Source: Herpomyces periplanetae (lineage: Eukaryota; Ascomycota; Laboulbeniomycetes; Herpomycetales; Herpomycetaceae). Taken from it: a stretch of 64,000 nt of DNA. Position 1 is the stretch's first letter, and each line of letters begins with the position of its first letter. Below, in pieces: positions 22,634-34,659 of this stretch. Below the pieces are notes generated by a model, which was not told the DNA's origin, did not search any database, and was given only the letters and a program-made list of their open reading frames with translations. The position numbers and the translations under genes were made by a program. The stretch is from contig WMKJ01000023.1 of assembly GCA_009733715.1 (NCBI GenBank), forward strand, positions 84,371 to 148,370, written 5' to 3'.

Positions 22634-23149
22634 TGCGCGTAAAGCCATAGCAAAAAATTGAGTAATATTGTGTAAACGCACACAACTACAATAGATTATA
22701 GTTAATTAACGTTAAGCGTACAAAATATTACGCGCAGGGAGCAGATATAGTGAAATATAACCAGAGAAAAATCCAAGCTTCACGATGCGATTAAAGTTAA
22801 GAAATAAAAGTATCAATTCGGATAAGCAAAGATACCCAAAGTAATTCAACAGAAAGAATAAAAAAGTATAAATGAATATACAATTAAACGCGCTAGTTGG
22901 ACAAATGCTGTAAAACGGAAGAAAATTTGGCGATTATAAGGTCAAGAGGAAAAGTAAAAGTCACGTGCGTTAGGTGAGAAAAAAGGACTCGGAAGGGTGA
23001 GTTGAGAGGATTCTTGATATTTGAAAGTCTTTTGACAAACGGAAATTTCAGCGATCATATTATTTCAAGGAGTTTCTACAAAGAGTTTAATGATAATAAT
23101 TATATCTAAGGTTGAATAAGTGGATGATCAAGGATTTGTTCTATCGAAG
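22634..23149. other. Divergent promoter between OXA1 and the SEP-domain gene
   Basis: AT-rich, no supported exon. One E-box CACGTG at 22962-22967, about 190 bp upstream of the SEP-protein ATG. I looked here for an exon carrying a UBA domain and found none. Confidence 0.4.
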
Positions 23150-23881
23150 ATGACACCAGGAAATTCGGGACAACGTAACTTTGTGCCTGGTAGACCGTAT
23201 ACTCTGGGGGATTTGCAAAATAACAATTCGAGCGGAAGAAAGTCATCCAGTGAAGGTTACGATGCGCAAGATTTAGATTTTTTTGCAGGTGGAGAAAAGT
23301 CGGGACTTGCAGTTCAAAATCCAGCTAGTTCCTCATTAAATGCTCGTCGGGATGTAATAAACAATATAATTGATAGGGCACGGAGGTAAGTTATCTGTAT
23401 TTTTATCAGTGACCGCGCTCTCTTTGGGACTGAGAGTGAATCATTTTGACTACATTAGTATACATGACATGGTTAACGCATTATCGCACTCAACAGGAAT
23501 GTTATTCAGTCGGCAAGTGAAAACCAAAGTGCACCACGTAGTAACTTTGCCGGTCAAGGTCGCGTACTCGGGGGAGATGATACACCAAGTGCAATAATAC
23601 CGGCAACTGGAGAATCTAGTCGACCTAAACGAGTAGAGCGCTGCATGCATATATGGCGAAATGGGTTTAGTATTGATGATGGTCCACTTCACAGCTATGA
23701 TGATCCCACGAATGCTGAATTATTAGAAATGATAAACGCGGGTCAAGCTCCGTTGAGCATTCTTAACGTTGCTCAGGATGAGGAGGTTAACTTGGAGGTG
23801 GAGCTTCGGAAGGAGGAAGACTATAAGCCCTCGAAACCACGAACGAATTTTGGCGGTACGGGTTATCGTTTAGGTGGATGA
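23150..23881 (+). CDS. SEP-domain protein (p47/Shp1-like) without a UBX domain
   Basis: Exons 23150-23385 and 23497-23881 give 206 aa. Relatives (p47, Shp1, UBXN2) are adaptors of the Cdc48/p97 ATPase with UBA, SEP and UBX domains. The p47-type linker (GRPYTLGDL, then LDFFAGGEKSGLAVQNP) is followed by the SEP domain, about 120-206: MHIWRNGFSIDDGPL, DDPTNAELLEMINAGQAP and FGGTGYRLGG. The protein then stops, where relatives continue to UBX. The intron (AG|GTAAGT...CAACAG|G, with GGTTAACG upstream) gives RARRNVIQSASEN in frame. I found no UBX-coding exon in the next 1.1 kb and no UBA exon upstream. It may be a truncated paralogue or a SEP-only adaptor. Confidence 0.85.
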
Positions 23882-24991
23882 TTTATTGTTTGAATAGTTA
23901 AGCGGACGGGAAGCGTGGCATTATCAGCCATGAGAAAGTAAGAGGAAATTCTTCGAAACGAGAATTAATGGCTGAAAGCTTTATATTTTTTTTACCATAC
24001 TTTGTACACAAGAAAATTTCTCCCCAATAGTATACAGAAATCTGTGTACTCTACTATATGGAATTAAGAGCCAGAGCGACACTTACCTAAAACCTTGACG
24101 ATTGAATTACGAAAGCTATTGTTGCCAAGTATTGCAGATTCCTTTTACGCTTTGCAAGTTATATAAATGTATCATTTGAAGTGAGAATTCCATTTGTTAA
24201 TAATGTAAAGCTTCATTATCAATTTCACGTTCCAAATTTACGGTTTATTATATCAATATATTGCTATATCATCGCATCTTCCGAATAATTTGCTTCGTTT
24301 AGATATACATTTCCGTGAAAATTTGCGCGAATCTTGTAATTTTGATTTAACATAATTAAAACAGCGGAAGTGTGAAGTAATTGAAACGAAATTAGCGCAA
24401 AACGTAAAAAATTATCAATGGTATTACAAAACAATATAGAGTGCGAAACGATCTATTAGGCCATAAATCTGTGACTCCAATACCACAATTATCCATGGAA
24501 TACATGATAAAGTTTTCAACTTCCGAAAGAAATCGACCTTGCAACAAACATTCATGTTCGTAGGAAAGTGTTCAAGTATCCGTACTCTCAAAATACTTTC
24601 TTTTGCCATACAAAGAGTTCTCGTACCTCATCTCGTCTGGTCAACAGTGGTACCACCTTCCCCATCCAGTCATTACCCCCTCAAGAATTACCCCTCGTCT
24701 CGTCTCCTAAAATTTCTTGCCAATTTGGGCAATCGGATCCGCTCCGCCGTTTGATCTCACGTGAGGGTCGGTTATAAAGGTTTCTCCGAAAAGGTGAATT
24801 TTGCCGTTTTACGAATGAGACGAGGAAAGTTTTTAAGATTGAATGAAAGAATTTTACCAACTATACAGAATTCAGCAAAATATTTATCCGGAACTAAACC
24901 CTTTACTCTCTGTTAGCGTGAATTTAACACAGCAAAATTTACTTCATTGATCTAAAAGTTTGATATAAGTTGACGTTTAACTTGAAAAAAT
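23882..24991. other. Intergenic, 3' flank of the SEP gene and FBA1 promoter region
   Basis: The first 650 bp are AT-rich and non-coding. The last 450 bp are more pyrimidine-rich and hold the probable aldolase promoter. I searched for UBX-like coding sequence in all plus frames by eye and found none. Confidence 0.4.
24758..24778 (+). promoter_or_regulatory. E-box and TATA box upstream of FBA1
   Basis: CACGTG (24758-24763) is followed 9 bp later by TATAAA (24773-24778), about 214 bp before the aldolase ATG. This pairing is plausible for a strongly expressed glycolytic gene with a longish leader. Motif matching only. Confidence 0.45.
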
Positions 24992-26767
24992 ATGGGTGTT
25001 CGGGATGTTCTCTCTCGTAAATCGGGAGTTATCGTGGGCGATGATGTTCTTAAAGTTTGTGGACCTAGGCTTAAAAATATTTATATTTTTGGTTAATATT
25101 TGGCTAATAATTAACATGGAATTGTAGCTTTTTAGATACGCTCAGGTTTGATCCATTTTATTCCTCTTCCACACTAAAATCCTTTACATTAACTGAGATT
25201 AACTTGGTTTATATGCTTAATTTAAATTCTCTAACCGTTGATTGTGCATACGTAGGAAAAAAAATTTGCCATTCCTGCTATTGTAAGCTTATATATTTCA
25301 AACTTCAGATAACGCTTTTTATGAAATTCTCTTTGCTGGGATAACTCACAATTTTTTTTACAGAATGTAACCTCTTCGTCCACTGTTGTTGCTGCTTTAG
25401 AAGCAGCTCGTGTATGTGTATAGCTTTTACTAGCGGAGCCACGAATAATTTTCGTTAACAAATGCGAATTATAATTATGCTAGAATGCAAAATCCCCCAT
25501 CATTCTTCAAGTTTCGCAGGGTGGAGCAGCATTCTTCGCCGGAAAGGCAAGTAAATTTCCATACACAACTTTTTTCGAATGAATTCGTTTTTCTAACGCT
25601 CAGCTTAATTTGCCTTACACAGGGAGTTTCTAATGACAACCAATACGCTTCAGTTGTCGGCTCGGTAGCAGCTGCTACGTATATACGAAGCATTGCACCA
25701 GCTTACGATATTCCTGTGGTTATGCACTCGGACCATTGCGCAAAGAAGTTACTACCATGGCTTGATGGAATGCTGGAGGCAGATGAAGCTTACTTTAGGC
25801 AACATGGAGAACCCCTCTTTAGCTCACATATGGTTGACCTATCTGAAGAAGATGTCGACTATAATATTACGGTTAGTAATGTTGTGATATAGGATCTTTA
25901 TTTGCTCATCTTTACTGATGGTTTACAGACTACGGCAGCGTATTTGAAACGAATGGCACCAATGAAGCAATGGCTTGAAATGGTATACACGTTTGTGTTA
26001 ACACGGTCAATATTGCTTGGTGCATTTCCCGTGAATTGCCATGTTAACTTTAATTCTTTACAAACAGGAAATCGGAATAACAGGCGGTGAAGAGGATGGT
26101 GTTAACAATGAGTCTGTAGAGAATGAGCGCCTGTATACGCAACCCGAAGTGGTATACTCAATCTATGAAAAACTATCTCCCATTTCGCCATACTTTTCCA
26201 TTGCAGCCGGCTTTGGGAATGTTCACGGGGTTTATAAGCCAGGTAATGTTCAATTACATCCGGAACTTTTGCTCAAGCATCAAGAGTACACACATGAACA
26301 CGCGAAGACCGAATCGAAAACTCCTTTATTTTTAGTGTTCCACGGTGGCTCGGGATCGACTAAACAGGAGTATGAAGAAGCCATTAACAATGGTGTCGTT
26401 AAAGTCAACCTTGAGTAAGTAGCGCATTTTTATCTGTTTTGCACGGAAACTTGTGGTTTACACCTCTATAAACTTTCACGAAACGCATCATTATACTCTG
26501 CGCTATGTATGAAAGGACATGAACATATGAGTGGTCTAACGAAGTTCTTGCAGTACGGACATGCAATGGGCGTATCTCTGTGGTGTGAGAGACTATATTT
26601 TCTCCAAACGAGATTATTTAATAACGCAAGTGGGCAATCCCGAAGGTGCGGACAAGCCTAATAAAAAGTACTACGATCCACGCGTATGGGTTCGCGAAGG
26701 CGAAAGGTACATGATTGCGCGTGTTGATGAGGCATTGAAAGATTTTCACTCGGCCGGCCAGTTGTAA
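24992..26767 (+). CDS. FBA1: Class II fructose-bisphosphate aldolase
   Basis: Zinc-dependent aldolase of glycolysis and gluconeogenesis, cytosolic. Nine exons: 24992-25054, 25128-25145, 25256-25282, 25364-25411, 25484-25546, 25623-25871, 25929-25982, 26068-26414 and 26554-26767, giving 360 aa (yeast 359). The chain aligns end to end: MGVRDVLSRKSGVIVG, FAIPAI, NVTSSSTVVAALEAAR, the zinc-site HSDHCAKKLLPW, DLSEE, EIGITGGEEDGV, FHGGSGS and NLDTDMQWAY. Exons 2 and 3 encode only 6 and 9 residues. The fifth intron (25547-25622) must start with GC (AAG|GCAAGT), because a GT start two bases on shifts into an early stop. Eight introns are many for a fungal aldolase. Confidence 0.96.
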
Positions 26768-26929
26768 AGTTAGCAGTTAAATTCCCATAGCGTATCGGTA
26801 ACGACGAGTTGCGAAAGGATTTAACGTTTTAACGAACTTGTACACAATTAAAAAACACTTGAACGCTCCTATGCAAGTGACATAGCCTCAGTATACTGGA
26901 TAATGGTTAAAATTTGGTGTATAGTATGG

Positions 26930-27689
26930 TTAAATGAGTCGATGAAATCTGGCAAGTATACGGCATGACATAGTAAAAGCCTTGTCATCGTCATCATCAT
27001 AAACTTCGTTATTGTTGTTATTGGAGCCGTCTTTAACGTTAACCTTACTATTTCCAATACTATCGGAGTCACAGTTATCAGAAAGTGAAATATTGTAACA
27101 ATCCGTTTCGACGGTAGTATCGGGTAACTCTAGCGTAGCGAATTGAGTATCAAGTAAACTTGGATTCATAAAATGACCCTTTCTCCGTGACAACTGCCTA
27201 CGTACACGTTCGACAGATGCAGTTAACATGATGAAATGTACGCATACAGTATTTGCCGAACTATCCTTCGAACTGTTGCTGCCTCGCAATATATCACGAT
27301 ACGCTCTTTTTAAAGCACTACACGCTACTACGATACCATGTAAGTCCGGTGCATTCCAGTGTAATTGTTGCTCGATATTTTCTCGAATTGCGTGTAACCA
27401 TGGGCCACGATCATCGTCCGTTAGCTCTTTACCAGCACTCAGTTTAGCTATATTTGCTTGTGGATGTAACTATTCACTAGTTCGTTAAATGGTGTGTACA
27501 TTTTTTTGCCGTTAACCAATATCAATGTAAACCAAATTAATTTCCTTAATCAAATTGCCATTTACTAACATCATCACCTTCGAGATACGTAAGATTAAAT
27601 GTCACGGATAATCGTCGTGCTAATATCGTTTTTCCTACTCCCGAAACTCCTCCAATATACCATACATGTTGTAACTGATTTGCAGGCAT
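26930..27689 (-). CDS. Gluconokinase
   Basis: Phosphorylates gluconate to 6-phosphogluconate, feeding the pentose phosphate pathway. Exons 27570-27689 and 26930-27469 give 219 aa. Walker A is GVSGVGKT (14-21). The join across GTTAGT...GAATAG rebuilds the family signature EGDDLHPQANIAKLSAGKEL, then DDDRGPWL, VVACSALKRAYRDILRG, FIMLTASVERVRRQLSRRKGHFMNPSLLDTQF is split by no intron. The C-terminal third carries an Asn/Asp-rich insertion (about 175-200) before the final helix. Walker A has V where most family members have S, which is a mild change. It shares a theme with the neighbouring aldolase and transketolase. Confidence 0.92.
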
Positions 27690-27995
27690 AACAGTGTGGT
27701 ATGGGTAAGCGTATGCGTATCGCCTGAATATTGAAAGTATGGATACAAGTGAGGGTCCTTTAACCAATAATATAACGAATATGACAATGATGTCAAATTA
27801 ACTAATTTAAACTTCACCGAAAGATATCTTTTTGCAATAATTTCAACTTGATTAAATTCATCTCTCATTCACATTCATTAGCCTAAATCATCATCCACAC
27901 CGCTTTTCTCGTTTTCTCTTCCAAACAACAAATTCCCCCAGCAATGACGTCATTACTAGCCCGACACTAGCCTCTACCCAGCCACATATCTTACG
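27690..27995. other. Intergenic between gluconokinase and MSL5
   Basis: Gluconokinase promoter side. It contains a 12-bp palindrome AATGACGTCATT (27943-27954), a perfect CRE core bound by ATF/CREB or Gcn4-type bZIP proteins, about 255 bp upstream of the gluconokinase ATG. Confidence 0.45.
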
Positions 27996-30526
27996 TCATT
28001 CGTCCGGTGGTGGCGGTGGTGGAGAGTGTGGCTGTGCCCAGTTAGTTCCCAAATCGGAAAAAATTTTTGAAGAAGATTTAAGAATTTGGACTTACTGGTG
28101 GAGGTGGAGGAGGCGGCGGTGGTGGAGGTGGAGGAGGAGGAGGTGGTGGTGGTGGGGGTGGGGGTGGTAATGTCGAATTATATCCTCCTGGAATAGTGGA
28201 GGGATTTCTTATTCCTACATTATACGTATTCCCAACCGGTAAACCAGGTCGACCTGGAACTCCAGGAACATTGGGTAGACCAGATGCTTGGTACCCTGAG
28301 TACCCGTAATTCGGGGGCATTCGAGAATTCTGTCGCCATGGTGCACAAACATTTCCTGAATTATTCGCAAAATCAGGTGCTGTGGGCGGCACCCTATACG
28401 CAAAATTTTCATTCATCCGATTATTGTTGGCTACCCACGGTGGAACTGTCCCTCCAATTGACCCTCCTGATCCCCCCACAGTCCCATTCTTTTCGGTATT
28501 ATTTTGCGCCCATGGTGCAACATCATTCGACATTCCACCACCAGTTGAATTACGCTGCCACGGTCTAACTTCTTGCCCATCTTCTTCATCTTTCATTCTT
28601 TCACTATCTTCTCCAGTTCCAGCTTCTATTCGCTGCACTGAACTGCTTGATCTCGCACCATTACCAGATAATTCTTGCATCAAAGATTCATATTCACGAT
28701 CTACTATATCATTTCCACCACCATCATGTCTACTCATATTTCGACCTGATCGATCATCTTGTCGCCAATTAGCGCCACGTTGTCTATCAGGACAATCTCG
28801 TGCCATATGTCCAGAATTACCACAAACTCGACAAATTATATTCGCAGTAAAATTTCGGGCTTGTGGACAGTCATACTTGCGATGTCCAATTTCTCCACCT
28901 ATTCGTAGACGCAAACTTGTTAACCCTGATCACCCAAACCTACATTTATGGTGGATATGGCTATACAAATATTTGTAAACTTACAATTTTGGCAAGCTTG
29001 ATTTTCATCGTCTCGTAACGTCCCGTTTAATGCAGCTAACTCTCGAAGTTGATTTCTCTTTAACTCATTTTGCCCCTCTGGAATCGATGCTGCCTACATA
29101 TAAAAAGATATTCAGTTATGTAAATATACTCAGAGTGTGGATTAATTCACCCATGAACTTTCACACTTATAAGGGCTTATACTTACGGTTTCAATTATAT
29201 TATGAATTAACTTCTTAGCTTTATTAACCTTCTCTTCTGTATCTGCCATAATTAAACAGTGAAGATCTTCCTCCTGATTACTAGAGTGAGCCGCATCAGA
29301 CCTTCCTTTGCCTTCCTTTACAGAGCCTTTTCCACGAATTGCAATCTTTGCGCCAGACTCAGCTTCCATTTTCTTCAAAGTATTTCCTCGAGGTCCAATA
29401 AGTAAACCAACTGTTAGCAAGACAAGCATTAAAATGGGTTAGTAACTTAATCAGTTGACCAAAAACCGATCGCGCTCTATTCTTCACTCCTCATGTAACA
29501 AACGTAACAAAAGCGCAACAATAACAGATAGAGAAAAACAGCAGGTCAAGTAATGCTCATCCCCTGCTTCATCCACCGCTCGAAACGGCTGCAAGGCACG
29601 ATGCAATTGACCCGGTTGACATCACCATACTGAATGAACCCCAAAAAACAGAGGTGTAGCACGTTAAATAAAAATAACCTAGGATTAGATATCGTACTGA
29701 AGTTAATTTCGGGATAATCGTTCACGGGAACATAGACTTTTTCTTGCGTCTTAGTAGGCCGTTTGTAGTCGGATGGTGGATGGTAATTATGAATAATCTT
29801 CATGGCTTTTTCAATTAATTTATGACGTTCATCTTCAAGCTTTTTACGATAGCGGTTTTCACGAGTATTAACTCGCCGGCCAAGGTTATCATATTGAGGT
29901 GGTGGTGAGGGTGATCTAACAGAAACCTTTCGTCAACAAATCGCTCGAATTTAGCCTACTCCCCCCGTGTTTCATATATCCCACCGATCACCATCAGCCG
30001 GAACTACATCGTTAATTCGGAGTTTCTGACTGATTTCCTCGATACGCAAATGTACGGTATACGCGTCCAACTGTTCAGTCGTCATATTTGATAGAATTGC
30101 TGTAGGTAAGCCCATAAGTCCCGCAGCTTTATTCTCTTGAGCATCACCCCAACGATTACGCTTGCGTCGCTTTTTTCCCGAATCATCCATATTCGTGTCT
30201 ACGTGAATTTACAGTCACAGTTAGCAATACAATAACACCAAAGTTCCTTGAACCAAGCATTCCACTTTTCCTCCTTCCCCAAGAAACAAAACCAGATCAT
30301 CGTGAGTTATCGTTTATCAAACTACAACATCAATAATTTGGTTAATTCACTTACCGATAATATTACTTCGGCCACGCTTGTTCAAATCCGTGTCCGGATT
30401 GATTGTAGAATTAATCATGTCTTGTTGATCATCACAATCTCTATCTCCACCTCCAAGTCGCCTTCGAGAGCCTAACGGTACATTATTCGATCCCGTTATA
30501 CCCTGGGAATTATTTCGCCATGACAT
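27996..30526 (-). CDS. MSL5: Branchpoint-binding protein BBP/SF1
   Basis: Recognises the intron branch site in early spliceosomes, with U2AF. Seven exons: 30355-30526, 29985-30198, 29698-29915, 29187-29410, 28985-29093, 28096-28898 and 27996-28031, giving 591 aa. Parts: Arg-rich N-terminus, [11 protein letters not shown], the helix-hairpin [26 protein letters not shown], the KH/QUA2 domain ([20 protein letters not shown]), two CCHC knuckles ([14 protein letters not shown] and [14 protein letters not shown]) and a Pro-rich tail with PAPW-like repeats. The last 12-codon exon ([11 protein letters not shown]) follows a GAACTAACTGGGCACAG acceptor, and I infer it in place of a read-through stop. 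The intron after exon 2 has a weak donor, GTGGGA. Six introns here and 44 in the window agree with a full splicing apparatus. Confidence 0.92.
28096..28185. repeat. Low-complexity GGT/GGA tract
   Basis: Purine-rich plus-strand triplet run encoding a long poly-proline stretch on the minus strand in MSL5. It sits inside coding sequence and is likely length-variable. Confidence 0.7.
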
Positions 30527-31396
30527 ATTCACCGTAAATTCGTTAAAGAAACACTACTTAAATTCCTCACACAAGCCCAAGGAAACTTCCTCTCTCACGA
30601 TATAATAAGTATTTATTAACCTCCCTTCAAAAATCAACGTTAAATTACGCGATGTTTCTTCTAATAAAAAGAATTCCTTTCAAATGACAATGTAGCCTAA
30701 CAATTTCCAATCCCTTAGACTTAAATCAAACCATTATTCGAACAAATAATACCACAAAATTCTTCCCTCACAAACTTAATGAATCCTCAAACAACCTCGT
30801 TGATCCCCTAGTTTGTCCAAACATTACCCACCCACATCTCCTGCGCCACATATGGCTGTGCAATGTTCCTTTCAGCCACTTCTCCTCTAAACTTGCCCTT
30901 GATACTGGTGTCTTAATTTATCCGTTTCCCCTTCTTTCATCTCGTCTCGTCTAACCCCCAAATGGTTGAAAACTCTTTCCTGTTTAATTTTTCGAGTCCT
31001 TAGTTCTTGCCTTCGTGTTTTGGGTTATTTTGATGTTACACTACTGCAAGGACTATAAATAGTTTGGTATTGGTTTTTTAAAAATTTTAACTGGAGCATT
31101 ACAGATAGTCACTTATAATAGTCCATGAAACAAAAACATATTTACACTATACTAACGTAATTTTCAGGTATCAACTTATAATAAATTAGTAGAGTGATCA
31201 TGAACAATTCGTTTAATTTTAAATAATTGCTAAGTTTAGATACGATATCACAACTGACGTATAGTATCATTATCACTATACTAAACCATACCTAAAGAAA
31301 TGATACAATATCATGCAATACCTTGGACATAACATGAATGGTGTTAAAATTGATAAAAGTTATATCCTTTTAATAATCATGTTAAATGAATTAACT
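30527..31396. other. Intergenic, MSL5 promoter and transketolase 3' flank
   Basis: AT-rich, without any supported frame. A pyrimidine-rich stretch lies around 30880-30960. Nothing else stands out. Confidence 0.3.
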
Positions 31397-33674
31397 TCAC
31401 TTTAATTGTTCAAAGGCCTTCTGTATTGGGCTGTGCAATGGCTTGACATCTTTCCAAAAGTTAACCGTAGCAAGAGCTCGTTTCATTATACCTTCGGGTG
31501 TAAATTCAAACTTTTCGTAAAGTTTCTTATACGGCCCGCTTGCGCCAAACCGGTCTAACCCAAACTGCTCATGACTATACTTTTGCCAACCTAAAGTTGT
31601 CATGACTTCCACACTCAAAGTTGGAACACCTGGTTTCAGAACTGATAGTTTATACTCCATGGGTTGAGCATCGAATACAAATGTACACGGTAAACTGACA
31701 ACTCGTGCTGGTGTGCCATTGGCCTCAAGAAGTTTAGCAGCATCTATACAGATAGATACTTCAGATCCAGTGCTAACCAAAGCAACTACAGCCTTCTCAT
31801 TCTCATAAACGATGTATCCACCTTTAATAGTATTTTCAATGCTCGAATTTTCTAAATGAGGAAGATTCTGGCGTGTTAACGCAATAATACTAGGTGTAGT
31901 TGATGTTGATAAAGCTTTGTAGTAAGCTCCCGAAGTTTCATTTCCGTCAGCCGGACGCCAAACCATCATGTTTGGCAACGCACGAAAGTGAGCAAGAGTC
32001 TCAATTGGTTGGTGAGTTGGTCCATCTTCTCCTAAACCAATACTATCATGAGTTGCAATATAAATTACTCTCAAGTGAGATAGTGCAGATAATCTCACAG
32101 CACCAGCAGCGTATGAAACAAAATTTAGAAACGTTCCTCCAGCGGGAATAAGCATTCCATACGCAGACATTCCGTTCATGATTGCTGACATACCATGTTC
32201 ACGAACTCCATATCTCATATACCGCCCACTCCAGTCACCTAAGCCTGTTTTCGGACATTGAAAATCTACTGCCTCTTTCCAACGTGTATTATTGGAGCCA
32301 GTTAAGTCAGCTGACCCGCTGATAAATTCAGGTAAAACTGAATGAATTGCTTCAATGACAGCTTCACTAAGCTTCCGAGTTGCTTGAGGTGGATCCGAAG
32401 GTTTATAAACGGGTAAAGACTTTGCCCAATTGTCAGGGAGTTTGTTTTCTAAGCGGCGCTTGAACTCTTTATACAAGTCTGGATACTCTTTGGAATACCT
32501 TTCTAAAAGTGAATTCCATATATGCTCATCCTTCGCATCGGATTCTGCTTTCTCATGACATAGCTTATACACTTCCGGCGGAACAACAAAGGTATCCTTG
32601 GGATTAAAGCCAAATTTTACCTTAACTTGGTAAGTATCTTCATCTTTGAGGGGGTTACCGTGAACGTCGTGTGTGCCTTGAAGTTCAGATCCAAAGCCAA
32701 TTGTTGTGGTTAACCTAATAAGACTTGGTCTATCGGTAACATCTTTAGCTGTTTGGATGGCTTTTTGAATGGCAGCCAAGTCGTCGTTTCCATCTTTAAC
32801 CCAAAGAGTGTGCCAACCGTAAGATTCAAAGCGTAACAAGGTATCGTCGGTAAAAGAAACGGCAGTGTCGCCATCTAGAAGGTAAAATAGACAGTATTAG
32901 CGGGTGACGTGTGAATTACAGGTATAAAATTAGACATCTTACCAATTGAAACATGGTTATCGTCGTAGATAGCTATCAAGTTGCCCAATCTTAGATGGCC
33001 GGCTAAACTGATAGCTTCAGCAGAAACTCCTTCCATTAGGCAACCATCACCTAAAAATACGTAAGTATGATTTGTAATTAGGTCGTAGTTTGGCCTGTTG
33101 AAAACAGCACTAAGATGTTGTTGGGCAATAGCTAGCCCGACTGCATTAGCAATTCCTTGACCTAAAGGACCCGTGGTAACTTCAATTCCTGGAGTGTCAT
33201 GAAGCTCGGGATGACCGGGAGTGATAGAGCCGAGTTGCTAGAGAAAAACATTGGATGATTCATGTATGGATAAGTTTTTATGTACTGGTACAATCACAGT
33301 AATGCGTATATGTAAAACTTACACGAAATTGTTTTAAATCATCCATGGTTACAGCGTAACCATATAGATGAAGAATAGCATACTGGAGCATGCAAGAATG
33401 CCCATTTGAAAGGACAAAACGATCTCGATTAATCCAGTGGGGATTTTTAGGATTAAATTTCATGAAACGATTAAATAAAACGTGAGCAACCGGTGCCAGA
33501 CCCATGGGAGCACCCGGATGACCCGAATTAGCTTTTCTTGTAGCATCGACCTAATAAATCACTCAGTCAATCTATTCGAAGACAATATCAAGAGGTGGAA
33601 AATCTTTGATAAAGACTTACTGCAAGGAGTCGGATTGTGTTAACTGTCACTTGATCTACTTTAGAATAAGACAT
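31397..33674 (-). CDS. TKL1: Transketolase
   Basis: Thiamine-diphosphate enzyme moving two-carbon units in the non-oxidative pentose phosphate pathway. Exons: 33621-33674, 33323-33550, 32943-33237 and 31397-32874, giving 684 aa (yeast 680). Marks: start [40 protein letters not shown], the ThDP/Mg site [21 protein letters not shown] across the third intron, and [17 protein letters not shown] in the PYR domain. All introns use GTAAG donors and phases agree. There is no targeting peptide or peroxisomal tail, so it is probably cytosolic. Confidence 0.97.
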
Positions 33675-34659
33675 TTTGAGAAATAAATCACTGTATGGTT
33701 ACCAATTCAAAACGACCAAACAAGTCTTAAAGCAAACTTTCCTAAAAGCTTTTTGATTAAACTTTTTGAATAAAGTTTTTGAATAAAGTTTTTTCAAAAG
33801 GATTCAAATTTCAAAATATATCATTAAGTATGTAATGACTAATCCCTTTTTGCATGAATAGCCTACGTCATCAATGATAAAGTACGTGTCATGTGATAAA
33901 CGAGACAAGTGGCGCGGAGGACGGTACCCACAGTGCTGATACTGGCACTGGCACCGGCATGGGCATTAGCTTCGATTCTAGTACTCCCGCTCCAATGGCA
34001 GAAAAACTCGTTAATCTAATATTACTGCTATGGTAGTACCAGTATCTGCAACTCCAGCTCAAATACTAATTCTACCGCTATCCTGATGCGCTTATCCTTA
34101 ATCCCCCATAATACTCAGTCCATCACACACTTATAACTACTGCTGGTCTCTTACATCGTAAATCATCTTGCGCCGTTAAAAAAATCCCGAAATTCACACC
34201 GCATTTGTCGATCTGGGGTAATCTGTCTCAGTAACGTTTCCCCTTTCCTCGTAACTCTTTTCACCTATACACCTCTGGTTTAACCTTACTCCAGATAAGC
34301 TTTACTAGACGAGAATTGGGGCTGTTTTACCTAAAAGTTCACGACTCGTTTTTCAACATTAATGCTTAAAAAAATACGCGACGGAAAAAAACCACCACAC
34401 TTGTTTCCAAACCTGATAGTTCATCTTACGATATTAAAAGCAAATTTGAGTAATTTAAACATTCCTAATTAAAAATCGACGATGATTTGACGCATTAAAA
34501 CTTTGTATTAGTATGTGGGTAGAAAATAAATAAAACATCCCGAACCAATTGAGCTGGTTAAACAGAAACAAAAGAGGTATATATGTATGCTACAAAATGG
34601 CAAAGCTAACAAAATATGACACTGAAATCGCAAACATTACTCTAAATATATAATTCTAA
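33675..34659. other. Intergenic, transketolase promoter and acyltransferase 3' flank
   Basis: No supported gene. 33755-33800 holds short A/T repeats built on TTTTTGAATAAAG. Around 33940-33970 there is a short run of degenerate hexamers of the form ACTGGC/ACCGGC. Neither looks like a known element. Confidence 0.3.

Noticed and set aside
28096-28185. Possible CRISPR-like or minisatellite array
   Set aside because: It is a triplet run coding for poly-proline in MSL5, without spacers.
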